Assembly: GCA_014380365.1 (NCBI GenBank)
Contig: JACMJZ010000002.1
Location: 1-45,528, forward strand
Direction: 5' to 3'
Source of the DNA: Pyrinomonadaceae bacterium
GTDB lineage: Bacteria > Acidobacteriota > Blastocatellia > Pyrinomonadales > Pyrinomonadaceae
DNA length: 45,528 nt
The notes under the pieces are model-generated. The model was not told where the DNA came from. It saw only the letters and a program-made list of their open reading frames with translations, and made no database searches. This document shows positions 1 to 9,491 of this stretch, piece after piece. The position numbers were made by a program, and so were the translations under genes. Numbering within the stretch: position 1 is the stretch's first letter; every line of letters begins with the position of its first letter.

Positions 1-92
1 CCTCTGTGCACCTCTGTGTTCTCTGTAGCTCCGCAGTAATGCTCGCTTAGCAAGCCTCACTACCAGGGCACAGAGTTCACAGAGGACGCACT
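1..92. repeat. Inverted word-repeat, CTCTGTG family
   Basis: The left arm (1-27) repeats the word CCTCTGTG with variations. The right arm (68-85) carries its complement, CACAGAG repeated. The arms can pair into a long imperfect hairpin. It lies downstream of the RRM gene on the minus strand, so it could act as a terminator or a 3' RNA-stability element; this is inference. The left edge is cut by the window. Confidence 0.6.
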
Positions 93-119
93 GAGAACTT
101 GTTGTTAGGAAGCAAGTGC

Positions 120-515
120 TTACCAGCGGGGCTCGCGATTGCCGCCACCGCCGCCGCCGCCGCCATAGCCGCCACCGCCGCCACGGTTTCCACCGTAGCC
201 GCCGCCGCCACCGCGATTGCCGCCGCCGCCGCCGCCGAAGCCACGACCGCCGCCACCACCGCGATTTTCGCGGGGTTTCGCTTCATTAACATTCAGCGCA
301 CGGCCGTTAACTTCCTTGCCGTTAAACTGGGCGATAGCTGCCTCGCCTTCTTCCTTGCTGGACATTTCGACAAAGCCAAAGCCACGTGAGCGACCGGTGT
401 CGCGGTCTTCCACGACGCTCGCTGATTCAACCGTGCCGGCAGCTGCAAAAAGCTCCTGCAGATCCTGGCTGGAGGTCGAAAACGCGAGATTTCCTACGTA
501 AAGTTTCATAGACAT
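120..515 (-). CDS. RRM-family RNA-binding protein with glycine-rich tail
   Basis: The product is a 131-residue single-domain RNA-binding protein. The N-terminal RRM (about residues 3-80) shows RNP2 as LYVGNL and RNP1 as RGFGFVEM, the two motifs that contact single-stranded RNA. Residues 85-131 are a Gly-rich, RGG-like tail. Small RRM-Gly proteins in bacteria are generally linked to RNA chaperoning and cold response; that role is not shown here. The reading frame stays open upstream to 698, but that part has no RRM similarity. ATG at 515 follows purine-rich GAGGGGAAAGG on the minus strand, and a second ATG six bases downstream (509) would give MKLYVGNL directly. The Gly codons make a GC-rich tract at 130-270 that opens spurious frames on both strands. 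Confidence 0.9.
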   Translation of the reverse strand: MSMKLYVGNLAFSTSSQDLQELFAAAGTVESASVVEDRDTGRSRGFGFVEMSSKEEGEAAIAQFNGKEVNGRALNVNEAKPRENRGGGGGRGFGGGGGGNRGGGGGYGGNRGGGGGYGGGGGGGGNREPRW

Positions 516-732
516 AAAGGTGTACCTTTCCCCTCGGGGGGATAAAAGAAGCTGCGAATCGGATTGGCTTCGGTCGAACGGTAGGAGCGAAGGGCCGGTT
601 TTCGGATGCTCTAAGAGCGCTTCTGAAGTTGAAATCAGCCTGCTCTCGAACCATCCAAAAACGCCAGCGCTGATAAGTCCATGCGCGGGGCGCATCACCG
701 TCGATGCGCGAGAGAAGGATTAACCGTGCGCC

Positions 733-761
733 ACTATGCACTATTTAGGGCAAACTAGCAA
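733..761 (-). promoter_or_regulatory. Candidate sigma70 promoter for the RRM gene
   Basis: On the minus strand TTGCTA (756-761) and CATAGT (733-738) are separated by 17 bases. This would give a leader of over 200 nt before the RRM start at 515, as in some cold-regulated genes. The match to consensus is only moderate. I see nothing else definite in the spacer 516-846. Confidence 0.25.
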
Positions 762-846
762 GGCGCGAGCGGGGCTGAGGTAGGTCACTTTGAAATGAAG
801 CACGTAAGGAACCGCATGAACGCCGAAGGCGTTAACCGGTAGTCGG

Positions 847-3800
847 TCATGTCAGCTTCTCATACTCCTCTCTGGCCTCTTGCAGAATTCGCAGGTCCGG
901 GTCTGCGTCTTTCCAGAGTGCGAAGAAATCCTGATAGGCTTTGCGTGCCTTCGTTGTGTCGCCGCTCAAGGCTGCGGCGCGGGCCAGGCCCAATTGCGCG
1001 AGCGGGTACATAGGAGAAGTAGGTAGCGAGCCCCTGTGGTCGAGTATCTTCTGGAATTCGGTTGCGGCCTCCGCTCCCTTTTGTTGATTGAGGTATGCCT
1101 GACCGCGCAGGTAGGCGATCGAGAAAAGAGCGTATCCTTCAAAAGGTCTGGTCGTCTCCAGCAACTGAATTGCCTGCGCCGCATTGCCTCTCTGCAATTC
1201 AATTCGGGCTTGAACAAGCGGCAGCAAAATCTTATTGAGCACCGTGTCTTTCGGGAAACGCCTGGTCAATTCAGCAACGATGGCTTGTGCCTGGCTAAAC
1301 TCGCCACAGTTAGCCAGCACGTTGCCTGCATTAGCCATCGTCAGGGGACGCTGGGAAATGCTGAGCGCCTTGGCGGTCTGTTGTTTCACCTGCGTGCAAT
1401 CACCAAATAGGGCGTCCCGAGTTGCGCCGCCAACCGCAATTTGTGCGGCAACCTCCTTCGGGTCACGGCGTTCTGCTAACTCAAAGGCGTGGTTAGAAAG
1501 CTCTTTGGCTTTTCGCAACTGGCCTGAAAACGCCGCAGTCTCGGACTGCCAGCCTTGAGCAAGATAGTCATCCGGCCTTCCCTTTAGCCATTCGATCTGT
1601 TGCTGCATCCTCGCCGCATCGCCTTGCACAAAAGCAATTCGATAAAGATTTCTGCGCATGGGTGTGGTTTCGAGCTTCTGTGCCTGCGCCTGCCCGATGA
1701 TTTCCTTAGCTTCATCGAAGCGATTGAGCCCTACGAAGGCGGTGGCCGAAAGCGAGTAACCTGAAGCCGAACCCGGATTGAGACGAATCGCTTCAGGCGC
1801 CGCTTCGAGTGCTTTATCGAATCGCCCCAGCTCAACGTATTTCACCGCCAGATTGTTATGCGGCGAAGCGTCGCGCGGATATGTGTGCTTCCAGAGGTCC
1901 AGCGTCTCAAGATATTTCTCCAACTCTCCAGTTACGTTGTCGTAGTAACCCGCCGAGATGTAAAGGCGTTCGCGCTCGCTGACTCGATCACGCAACTCGA
2001 ATGCCTTTTGGGAGGCTTCGGCGGTAAGGTCATACTGCCTGGTGTTGTAGTACATCGAGGCCATACGACCATAAGCGAGCGCGAAATTCGGATCCAGATC
2101 TGTCGCGCGTTTGAGAAACGGAATAGCTTCGAGGTACTTGCCCTTTAATTGTTGTTCAACTCCCAGGGAGAAAGCTTTGAAGGCTTCAAGTGAAGAGGTG
2201 GTGCCCTGTTCAATCGGGGCGTCGAACTCCTGGATTGATTGCAGCGACTCGCCCAGCGTCTCTCTTAACTTCATCGCCGCCTGGCCAAGCGCATGAAGCA
2301 CCTGCTCCTTCTTTTCAACTTCCGCCTGTTCGCGCCCAATCGCGTCACCCGTCTGCGCGTTCATAGCTTCGAGCGTGATAACGTAATGGTCTCCCAAGCT
2401 GGCAATCGAACCCACCAGCATCGCTTTCAATCCCTGACGCTGGCAAATTTCTCGTCCCACGTCTCTCGTCACACGCTCGTCCGGCGAGCGTCCCATGAAC
2501 TTGAGCGCCTCGCGCACACGATCTTCCGAGAAGATATTTAGAAACGGAGATTGACCGAGTTGCACGGCCAGAGCTTGCTTGAGCGTGCCGTCAAAGACTG
2601 AGTCTCCGGTCGTGTTGACGAAATCCGTGAGCAGGATCGTATCTTTTTCGGTCAAGGCACGCTCGCTACTAAAGTTGAAGAAGAGAATCGAAGCTGCGAT
2701 GGCAACCGCTGCGAGCGAAGCAATCAGGATTACAGCTGTCTTGTGACGCTTGATTCCAGCAGCGATATACTCGGCACTCGATGTCCGGCGCGCGCCCGTC
2801 GCTGGCTCGCCGACAGTCGATCCAATTGTTCCGCTCTCTCCAATTGTTCGGCTCCCGCCAATTGTTTCGCCGCCGATTGTGGAACCAGCCGGACGACGAA
2901 TACCTTGACTGCTCAGGCTCGTGGTGCCGATAGCGGAAGGTGCGATCGTGCCCTCGAGGTGGGGATCACCCTCGAGCTCGCGTCGCAAGTCTCTCAATTC
3001 AATTGCTACATCCTGGATCGTCTGATACCTGTCCTCCGGATCCTTCGCCAGGCAGCGACGGATAATTCGCTGCAATTCACTAGGAGCTGAAGGGTCAAGC
3101 TCGGTGATATTGCGCGCGGGTTCGTAGACAATTTTGTAAAGCGATGCGACGTTTGATTCACCCTGGAACGGTCTTTGGCGCGTGACTGCCTCATAGAGCA
3201 TGCAGCCAAAAGAGAAAACATCCGAACGATGATCTATCTCACCCGTTTTTCCCTGGGCCTGCTCCGGCGACATATACCCAACCGTGCCCATGAGTCGTCC
3301 TGGTACTGAGTACTGCATCTGCGCCACCGTCGGTGCATCGCTGGTCGTCTCCCCATCAGGGCCAGGTGTGGGAATCTCAACTAGTTTAGCCAAACCAAAA
3401 TCGAGAATCTTGGCGTAGCCGTCGTCAGAGATCATCACGTTGTCTGGCTTCAAATCGCGGTGGACTATTCCCGCGGCGTGAGCCTTCGCCAGTCCACTTG
3501 CCACCTGCTGAAGATACTTGAGAAGCCTTTTTAGCTCGAGCTGTTCGTAGTGGATTTTCTCCCTGAGCGTCTTCCCTTCAACGTATTCCATCGCTATGAA
3601 ATGCAAGCCGTCAGCCTCGCCAATTTCATACACGTGGGCCACGTTTGGATGGTTAAGCGCCGCGGCAGCCCTGGCCTCCTGTTCGAAGCGCCGCATGCGG
3701 TCTTGATTGGCCGCCAGCTCCGCAGGCAGGACCTTGAGCGCAATCTTCCGATTCAAACTCGCGTCCTGCGCCAGATAGACTTCCCCCATCCCGCCCTTGC

Positions 3801-3855
3801 CGAGCTGCGAGAGGATTTCATAACGACCAAGCTTTGTGCCGGAGGAAAGCGTCAT
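847..3855 (-). CDS. Membrane-anchored Ser/Thr protein kinase with C-terminal TPRs
   Basis: This is a 1002-residue Hanks-type kinase. The kinase domain (about 12-290) has the Gly-rich loop GKGGMGEV, Lys41 in ALKVL, the catalytic loop HRDLKPDN (132-139), DFG at 152-154 and SPE at 196-198, so it should be active. Residues 325-350 contain the word TIGG/TIGE/TIGS repeated four to five times, an unusual Thr-rich juxtamembrane stretch. One transmembrane helix (about 373-394) follows. The remaining ~600 residues are predicted outside the membrane; their first part resembles a FlgO-like fold, then come TPR-type helical pairs from about residue 560. It starts one base after the stop of the upstream PQQ-propeller gene, so the two are probably co-transcribed. 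The ligand and substrates are unknown. Kinase-TM-TPR architecture is common in Acidobacteriota. Confidence 0.93.
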   Translation of the reverse strand: MTLSSGTKLGRYEILSQLGKGGMGEVYLAQDASLNRKIALKVLPAELAANQDRMRRFEQEARAAAALNHPNVAHVYEIGEADGLHFIAMEYVEGKTLREKIHYEQLELKRLLKYLQQVASGLAKAHAAGIVHRDLKPDNVMISDDGYAKILDFGLAKLVEIPTPGPDGETTSDAPTVAQMQYSVPGRLMGTVGYMSPEQAQGKTGEIDHRSDVFSFGCMLYEAVTRQRPFQGESNVASLYKIVYEPARNITELDPSAPSELQRIIRRCLAKDPEDRYQTIQDVAIELRDLRRELEGDPHLEGTIAPSAIGTTSLSSQGIRRPAGSTIGGETIGGSRTIGESGTIGSTVGEPATGARRTSSAEYIAAGIKRHKTAVILIASLAAVAIAASILFFNFSSERALTEKDTILLTDFVNTTGDSVFDGTLKQALAVQLGQSPFLNIFSEDRVREALKFMGRSPDERVTRDVGREICQRQGLKAMLVGSIASLGDHYVITLEAMNAQTGDAIGREQAEVEKKEQVLHALGQAAMKLRETLGESLQSIQEFDAPIEQGTTSSLEAFKAFSLGVEQQLKGKYLEAIPFLKRATDLDPNFALAYGRMASMYYNTRQYDLTAEASQKAFELRDRVSERERLYISAGYYDNVTGELEKYLETLDLWKHTYPRDASPHNNLAVKYVELGRFDKALEAAPEAIRLNPGSASGYSLSATAFVGLNRFDEAKEIIGQAQAQKLETTPMRRNLYRIAFVQGDAARMQQQIEWLKGRPDDYLAQGWQSETAAFSGQLRKAKELSNHAFELAERRDPKEVAAQIAVGGATRDALFGDCTQVKQQTAKALSISQRPLTMANAGNVLANCGEFSQAQAIVAELTRRFPKDTVLNKILLPLVQARIELQRGNAAQAIQLLETTRPFEGYALFSIAYLRGQAYLNQQKGAEAATEFQKILDHRGSLPTSPMYPLAQLGLARAAALSGDTTKARKAYQDFFALWKDADPDLRILQEAREEYEKLT

Positions 3856-3856
3856 C

Positions 3857-5263
3857 TCACTGAAGTCTTTTATGAGAACGATCTTTTACTATCCGTGAGC
3901 TCTTCTGGCTAATGCAAAAGAGATGGTTCTGACCGCGCAGGAACAGCTCGCCTCCTGCAATGACCGGCGTCGCGATGAATACCTGGTCCTCAAGGTTGTT
4001 CGTCGCGATCACTTCAAACTTTTCGCCCAGCTTGATTACGACTACATCACCATCCTCCGTGGCAAGATACAGCTTTCCATTTGCCCCGACCGGTGACGCT
4101 TTCAGGTTGTAAGCCTTCGGCAAGCGCACTTGCGCATAATGAGGCTCGCCCGTCGTCGCATTGAAGACACTGACTAATCCATTGTCAGTCACTACGTAGA
4201 GTCTGTTGTCGTGGAGCACCGGCGACGTTGTGTAGGCCAGTCCGCGCGTGTGACTCCACAGGATCGAATCGGACTCGCTTAGATCTCCCTCTTTCCCAAG
4301 TTTGATCGCCATCAACCGCGGGTCGCGAAATCCGCTCATCACATAGACGACGCCGTTCTGATCCACAGGGACTGGGATCGCGTTAGCTCCCAGGCCGGCG
4401 GATTCCCAGAGCACTTTGCCGTTTTCCGGATTGTAGCTGCGCACCCTGGTGGTGCCGGTAACGACGACCTGTTTACGGCCCGCGTGCTGTACCGCCAACG
4501 GTGTGCTCCACGAGCTGCGCTCGTCCCTCGGAACTCGCCACAATTCTTTGCCGGTGCGCTTGTCGAGCGAAACGATGAAGGAGTCAGCCTCATGATCGAA
4601 AATCAGAACAAGCCGATTGCCTACCAGCGTCGGTCCCGATCCTTCGCCGAATCCAAGACGCATTCGCATCTGGACACCCAGGTCCTTCTCCCAGATCAAC
4701 TTTCCGTTGAAGTCGTAGCAGTAGACGCCGCGCGATCCGAAAGAGGCATAGACATATTTGCCGTCTGTAACCGGCGAATTGGACGCGAAGCTGCCGTACG
4801 CCCGATGGTAACCTTCGTGGGGAACCGCGACCTTTGCCGTCCTCTGCCACAGCAGCTTTCCGGTCTTGCGATCCAGACAAAGCACTTCGAACTTATGTTC
4901 GGCCTGGGGGCCGGAATCGCGCCCACGACGTTGTTGCCCGCCCCCTTGCTGGTTAACTGGTTCTGGAGTACCGGCCGCCGCAGGTGGAGCTGAAGCGGGT
5001 TTGCCCGTCGGAATTGCGGTAGTGAGGAAGATTCTGTCACCCCAGATGACGGGCGTCGAATGACCGCGTCCGGGGATGTCAGCTTTCCACTTGATGTTGC
5101 TGGTTTCGCTCCAGACAGTTGGGGCATCACCACGCGCCATGCCGTTATAGAAGGGCCCACGCCATTGCGGCCAGTGTGCCTGATCAGGACCCTGAGCTCC
5201 GACGATGGCGCCAGCCCCGGCCATCAGCAGTCCTAGCAAAACGCCGGCAACAGCCTTTTTCAT
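3857..5263 (-). CDS. Exported PQQ-type beta-propeller protein
   Basis: This 468-residue protein has a signal peptide (about 1-23, ending AGAIVGAQ) followed by repeated blades of the PQQ/BamB-like propeller type, e.g. DRKTGKLLW, DKRTGKELW, NPENGKVLW and NATTGEP. The N-terminal stretch WPQWRGP is typical of this class. A low-complexity Gln/Gly/Arg insert lies at about 95-120. No PQQ-enzyme catalytic signature is evident, so I infer a periplasmic scaffold or sensor rather than a dehydrogenase. ATG at 5263 is preceded by GGAGAG seven bases away. Its stop lies one base before the kinase start, suggesting it may serve the kinase's extracellular TPR part; this is inference. Confidence 0.85.
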   Translation of the reverse strand: MKKAVAGVLLGLLMAGAGAIVGAQGPDQAHWPQWRGPFYNGMARGDAPTVWSETSNIKWKADIPGRGHSTPVIWGDRIFLTTAIPTGKPASAPPAAAGTPEPVNQQGGGQQRRGRDSGPQAEHKFEVLCLDRKTGKLLWQRTAKVAVPHEGYHRAYGSFASNSPVTDGKYVYASFGSRGVYCYDFNGKLIWEKDLGVQMRMRLGFGEGSGPTLVGNRLVLIFDHEADSFIVSLDKRTGKELWRVPRDERSSWSTPLAVQHAGRKQVVVTGTTRVRSYNPENGKVLWESAGLGANAIPVPVDQNGVVYVMSGFRDPRLMAIKLGKEGDLSESDSILWSHTRGLAYTTSPVLHDNRLYVVTDNGLVSVFNATTGEPHYAQVRLPKAYNLKASPVGANGKLYLATEDGDVVVIKLGEKFEVIATNNLEDQVFIATPVIAGGELFLRGQNHLFCISQKSSRIVKDRSHKRLQ

Positions 5264-5568
5264 CTTACTCTCCTATCCATGGTCGAGCGGTAGCTGCGCG
5301 CGGATTTCATAAGGGGCCTGCTTTGTTCGCCCATCCATCCCGCACCGAGTTGGAAAATGGTTTCGGATTGGTATCGACGTGAACCGCTGGTTAACGGTCA
5401 GGAAAGCGACCCTCCGTGCTCTTCGGATTGGTACATTAGCTGCGCATATTACCAGACGACGGGGCGGGTTAATAGATTCAGTTTGCTCCCCACTGCACCC
5501 ATGGCAACGAAAAGCACTGATCGTAACTAGTTTTCTCCTTTCCTGGCTTTGCCGTTATCCTTGACGGC
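5264..5568. other. Divergent intergenic region, PQQ-propeller gene / hemL
   Basis: This 305-bp spacer must hold promoters for both directions. I see no clear consensus promoter. TTCGGATTGGTA occurs twice, near 5363 and 5421, as a direct repeat 58 bases apart, which could be an operator pair or chance. No word-repeat palindrome is present, unlike most spacers of this window. Confidence 0.4.
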
Positions 5569-6867
5569 ATGACATCCATCGACGTTTCTCCAGACCGTTC
5601 CCAGGAACTCTTCGCGCGCGCGCTGGAGTTGATCCCGGGCGGCGTCAACTCGCCAGTGCGCGCTTTTCGCGGCGTTGGTGGCACGCCACTCTTCATCAAG
5701 AGCGCGAGCGGGGCCACGATCACCGATGCCGACGAACGCACCTACATCGACTACGTCGGCTCATGGGGCCCGATGATTCTGGGCCATGCCGACGAGGAGA
5801 TTGTGAACGCGCTTGCGGAAGCCGCAGCCAACGGCACCAGCTTCGGCGCGCCGAATGAACTCGAAGTACAACTCGCCGAAGAGATCGTCGCGGCCATCCC
5901 TTCGATCGAGATGGTGCGTATGGTGAACAGCGGCACCGAGGCAACCATGTCGGCCATCCGCCTCGCTCGTGGCCTCACGGCGCGTGACAAGATTGTAAAG
6001 TTTGAAGGCTGCTATCACGGACACGCGGATAGTTTGCTCGTCAAAGCTGGCTCGGGCGTCGCCACGCTAGGGCTTCCAGACAGTCCCGGAGTGCCTGCAT
6101 CGCTCGCGCAGCACACGCTCACAGTGCCCTTCAACAACGCAGGAGCGCTCGCGGATGTTTTTAAACAACATCAGGACATCGCGGCAGTGATCATTGAACC
6201 AGTGGTGGGAAATATGGGTTGCGTTCCACCCCAGCCTGGTTTTCTGAACTCCGTGCGACAGATGACTAGCCAACACGGCGCGCTCCTAATCTTCGATGAA
6301 GTGATGACGGGATTTCGCGTAGCACGCGGCGGCGCGCAGCAACGCTATGACATTCGCCCGGACATTACTTGTCTGGGAAAAATCATTGGTGGGGGGTTAC
6401 CCGTCGGAGCTTATGGGGGCAGCCGCGAGTTGATGCGCAACATCGCGCCGACTGGCCCCATCTACCAGGCCGGCACGTTGTCGGGTAACCCTTTAGCCAT
6501 GACTGCCGGTTTGTTAACTCTAAGACGCCTGCGTGATGAGACGATTTACCAAACGTTGGAGGACAACTCGGCAAGGTTATGCGAAGGACTATCAAGCGCG
6601 GCGGCAGCGGCAGGCTTCAGGACAGTAACGAACCGTGTCGGTTCGATGTGGACCAGCTTCTTCAACGGGGAACCAGTTAAGGATTGGGCTGGAGCAAACA
6701 AAAGCGATCGCGCACTCTACGGTCGCTTCTTCCACGCCATGCTCGATGAAGGAGTTTACCTGGCGCCGTCGCAGTTCGAGGCCGGGTTCGTCAGTATCAC
6801 GCACACGAATGATATTATTGACCAGACAATCGACGCGGCACGAAAAGCCTTCCAACACGTTAGCTAA
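5569..6867 (+). CDS. hemL: Glutamate-1-semialdehyde 2,1-aminomutase
   Basis: The enzyme converts glutamate-1-semialdehyde to 5-aminolevulinate, the C5-pathway entry to haem and other tetrapyrroles, in the cytoplasm. The 432-residue length is normal. Visible signatures are [12 protein letters not shown] (22-33), the phosphate-binding SGTEA (121-125), [10 protein letters not shown] with Asp243 for the PLP ring nitrogen, and [17 protein letters not shown] with Lys271 as the Schiff-base lysine. GCYHGHAD is also diagnostic against other class III aminotransferases. The ATG at 5569 gives the family's usual N-terminus, although no strong ribosome binding site precedes it. The nucleotidyltransferase gene follows 19 bases later on the same strand; a functional link is not apparent. 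Confidence 0.97.
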   Translation: MTSIDVSPDRSQELFARALELIPGGVNSPVRAFRGVGGTPLFIKSASGATITDADERTYIDYVGSWGPMILGHADEEIVNALAEAAANGTSFGAPNELEVQLAEEIVAAIPSIEMVRMVNSGTEATMSAIRLARGLTARDKIVKFEGCYHGHADSLLVKAGSGVATLGLPDSPGVPASLAQHTLTVPFNNAGALADVFKQHQDIAAVIIEPVVGNMGCVPPQPGFLNSVRQMTSQHGALLIFDEVMTGFRVARGGAQQRYDIRPDITCLGKIIGGGLPVGAYGGSRELMRNIAPTGPIYQAGTLSGNPLAMTAGLLTLRRLRDETIYQTLEDNSARLCEGLSSAAAAAGFRTVTNRVGSMWTSFFNGEPVKDWAGANKSDRALYGRFFHAMLDEGVYLAPSQFEAGFVSITHTNDIIDQTIDAARKAFQHVS

Positions 6868-6886
6868 AGGATCGAGCACGTCAGTA

Positions 6887-7411
6887 ATGGAAAAGGTTCT
6901 TCAAGTCCTGAATCGCATGCAAACTGATGGCGTCATCGAGAAGTTTGCTATTGGTGGCGGCATAGCGGCGATTCGCTATTTGGAGCCCTACTTAACTGAC
7001 GACATCGACGTCTTCATCTCACCAGTGGTAGTTGGCGCGAATGGATTGGTCTCGTTTGGACGAATTTACTCGTATCTCGAGGAGCTCGGGTATAATGTCG
7101 ACAGAGAATACGTCACGATAGAGGGATGGCTGGTGCAATTTCTCCCAGCATCCGAATCAGTGCAAGAGGAAGCTGTCGCACAAGCCGAGCGCGTGATGTT
7201 TGAAGGAACCCAGACATTAATATTCTCAGTGGAGCATCTCGCAGCCGAACTTCTGCGATCAGGCAGGTTGAAAGATCATGTGCGCGTAGTAGCGTTGCTG
7301 GAATCGGAACAAATGGACATGAACATCTTTCGCGGAATTATCAGTCGCCACAGTTTGGTGGAGAAATGGGCAGACTTCTCGACGCACTTCACGTGGAGGA
7401 CTCATGAGTAA
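6887..7411 (+). CDS. AbiEii-like nucleotidyltransferase
   Basis: This 174-residue protein has the nucleotidyltransferase signature: GGG near residue 22, then TDDIDVFI about 15 residues later, i.e. the hG[GS]...DhDh pattern of the pol-beta superfamily. The segment GWLVQFLPAS and the following acidic helix resemble proteins annotated as AbiEii/AbiGii-type toxin-family transferases. A third catalytic carboxylate is not obvious at VQFLP, so activity is uncertain. The open frame begins at 6635 inside hemL, but ATG 6887 is chosen because similarity begins there and hemL ends at 6867. It overlaps the next small gene by 8 bases. It could be the toxin-like half of a two-gene module or a housekeeping transferase. 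Confidence 0.72.
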   Translation: MEKVLQVLNRMQTDGVIEKFAIGGGIAAIRYLEPYLTDDIDVFISPVVVGANGLVSFGRIYSYLEELGYNVDREYVTIEGWLVQFLPASESVQEEAVAQAERVMFEGTQTLIFSVEHLAAELLRSGRLKDHVRVVALLESEQMDMNIFRGIISRHSLVEKWADFSTHFTWRTHE

Positions 7412-7589
7412 GAAGACTTTTGATCCGGACAAGGTAACCGTGGAAGCCCTTTTTCAGGCTAAAGATGAATGGCGCAAGGAGCAAGCCAAACTACCTTTTG
7501 AGAAAAAGATCGAAATCGTGAAGAAGCTTCAAACCCTCGCTACCCAGATGCCGAAGGCCGAGCGAAATTCAAAGGTCAACGAGAAATGA
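7404..7589 (+). CDS. Small partner protein of the nucleotidyltransferase
   Basis: A 61-residue, charged, probably helical protein, with the central motif LPFEKKIEIVKKLQTLA. Small proteins with LPFEEKI-like motifs are, from memory, often encoded beside AbiEii-type nucleotidyltransferases. The ATG lies within the end of the upstream gene (8-base overlap), indicating translational coupling. A GTGGAGGA sequence just upstream can serve as ribosome binding site. It may be the antidote or modulator of the upstream protein; this is inference. No DNA-binding motif is visible. Confidence 0.65.
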   Translation: MSKKTFDPDKVTVEALFQAKDEWRKEQAKLPFEKKIEIVKKLQTLATQMPKAERNSKVNEK

Positions 7590-7627
7590 CTCGCGCGTTT
7601 CTACTCGCACCACGATAGTGATTCATG

Positions 7628-9460
7628 TCAAAGCGGTAGTTCGATTACAAACCTCGCGCCGGCGCCCGGTTCGCTTTCCGCAGCGATCGTGCCGCCGTGT
7701 TGCTCGACGATCTGCTTCACAATTGCGAGTCCCAACCCGGTGCCTCGTTTCTTGGTAGAAAAGAACGGCTCGAAAACGCGATCCAGCGCGGCCTCCTCGA
7801 TACCTTTTCCTTTGTCGGAGATTGTGAGTCGCGCGTGCTTCCTCGGCGTCAAGTCCTGCCCCTCGATCACTGCTGCCGCCGTCACAACTTCCGTGGAGAT
7901 AGTTACCGGACCATATTGCGGGCTGGCGTCGATTGCATTTGCGATGACGTTAACAAGGACCTGCCTCAATTGATCCGGATCCCAGTTGCCCACCAGTTTT
8001 TGTTTACTGTATTTCTTTTCGATGGGCGTTGCTTTTTCTTTGATCTTGTCTGAGACCAGCTCAAGACTTGGTCCAATCAGGTCATGCAGATCGACACTGG
8101 ATCGTTCGAGCGCCTTGCGACTCGAGAATTGAGCCACATCCACCACCAGCTTGTTCAAGTGCTTAATTCCCCGCTCGACCAGCTCAATAGTATTTAGGCC
8201 TTCGTCATCGTTCACACTGTCCCGCAGCATCGAGACGCCCAAACGTATGCTGCCCAGCGGGTTCCTAATCTCATGCGCCACCTGCGCGGTCGCCTGGCCC
8301 ACAGCCGCAAGCGACTCCTGCCGGCGCAGTCCACGCTCGGCCTCGGCAGCTTCCGTTGCGTCGACGAGGGTGAGAATCTGTCCCCGCGCTCCGTCGATGG
8401 CCAGCGGCGACGAATAAATATCAAACGTCTGTTCCTCTGCACATTCCTCTCCGGGCGCACACACCCAGCGTCCTCGATACGTGGCTTTGTCTACGCGCGT
8501 CGCCGTCGCGGCTTCGAGCATTCTCATGGCGTCCTCGGAGGCAAACTTCTCGAAGAGCGAAGCGCCGATACTCGCCCCCGGAAAGATTCGAAAGAAGGCG
8601 GCATTAGCGCTGCGGATGCGAGAGTTGTCGTCGATGGCAGCGATGGCGCTGACCATTCCTTCGAGTAGCTGGCTGGTAAACACTCTTTCGCGGCTGGCTT
8701 CTTTCACGCTTCGCTGCATCTGGCCAAACCGCCGTTGCACTTCCCAAACTGTGCCAGCGGCGACGAGCGCGCCAAATATCAGCGCGATGGTGCTCCAGGT
8801 TCGAATTGACCGCGCGGCGTCTTGTTCGATTAGCTCACTCTGACGGAAAACCTCGATCTGCTCGTCTCCCGAACGTTCCAGCAAAGCGTCGAGCTCTTTG
8901 TCCACCACACTGAACTTTTCAAAACCCTCCAGGGAGTAACGCCGCAGATCCTTGGTGGCCTCGACGTAAGTCTTCAAGTCTGTCTGAAGCTTGTGCCAGG
9001 CTGGATCATCTTTGAGCGGTAGCCTTTCTAACAGGCCCACAAGTTGGTTCATCTCATGCTGAGCGGAGATGAGACGCAAATCGAATGGAGGCCTTAACTC
9101 ATCGCGTGATTCCGAATCTGCGCGAGCGCGGGCTTCGTTGTTGAGTTTGGTGACTGCCAATCGCAGCTTGAGTAAGAGGCTCAACTTGGCAGCGTGGCTC
9201 TGCTCCAGGTCCATGACGGCGACACTAACTTCATCCATGCGCCGCCCGCTTAAGAGGCCGAGCATGAAAATCAGTACGAGCAACAACGCGAAGCCGCCGA
9301 TCAAAGGAATAATTGCCGGCGCAATTCCCTGTAGCCTCCGCCTCGGCACGGTAGCCGGTCCCGGCTGCGGCCCTGAGTCATCCGCAGGATCGGTGCGACG
9401 GTAAACCACTCCGACTTCACGCTCCTGCTTCTCTAAATTGTCTTGTTCGTTTTCGACCAT
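7628..9460 (-). CDS. PAS-domain sensor histidine kinase
   Basis: A 610-residue two-transmembrane sensor kinase: TM1 about 47-70, a periplasmic helical sensor about 71-221, TM2 222-239, PAS about 262-368, then a HisKA dimerisation domain with VAHEIRNPLGSI (His396) and a HATPase_c domain with NVIANAID (N box), DKGKGI and GTGLGLAI (G boxes). It should autophosphorylate and pass phosphate to a response regulator, but none is adjacent. The frame stays open to 9544, but that N-terminal extension is the translation of a dispersed 49-nt repeat (9492-9540), so ATG 9460 is preferred. It lies 84 bases downstream of polA on the same strand and may be co-transcribed. Confidence 0.92.
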   Translation of the reverse strand: MVENEQDNLEKQEREVGVVYRRTDPADDSGPQPGPATVPRRRLQGIAPAIIPLIGGFALLLVLIFMLGLLSGRRMDEVSVAVMDLEQSHAAKLSLLLKLRLAVTKLNNEARARADSESRDELRPPFDLRLISAQHEMNQLVGLLERLPLKDDPAWHKLQTDLKTYVEATKDLRRYSLEGFEKFSVVDKELDALLERSGDEQIEVFRQSELIEQDAARSIRTWSTIALIFGALVAAGTVWEVQRRFGQMQRSVKEASRERVFTSQLLEGMVSAIAAIDDNSRIRSANAAFFRIFPGASIGASLFEKFASEDAMRMLEAATATRVDKATYRGRWVCAPGEECAEEQTFDIYSSPLAIDGARGQILTLVDATEAAEAERGLRRQESLAAVGQATAQVAHEIRNPLGSIRLGVSMLRDSVNDDEGLNTIELVERGIKHLNKLVVDVAQFSSRKALERSSVDLHDLIGPSLELVSDKIKEKATPIEKKYSKQKLVGNWDPDQLRQVLVNVIANAIDASPQYGPVTISTEVVTAAAVIEGQDLTPRKHARLTISDKGKGIEEAALDRVFEPFFSTKKRGTGLGLAIVKQIVEQHGGTIAAESEPGAGARFVIELPL

Positions 9461-9491
9461 GGCTCTCGTAACACAAACTCTTAGTTTGCTC

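Noticed and set aside
77-389. Ala-rich open frames on both strands
   Set aside because: They are frame-shifted readings of the Gly-rich tail of the RRM gene; GC-rich GGC/GCC codons keep several frames open.
6635-6886. N-terminal extension of the nucleotidyltransferase frame
   Set aside because: It overlaps hemL out of frame and shows no family similarity; ATG 6887 starts the recognisable protein.
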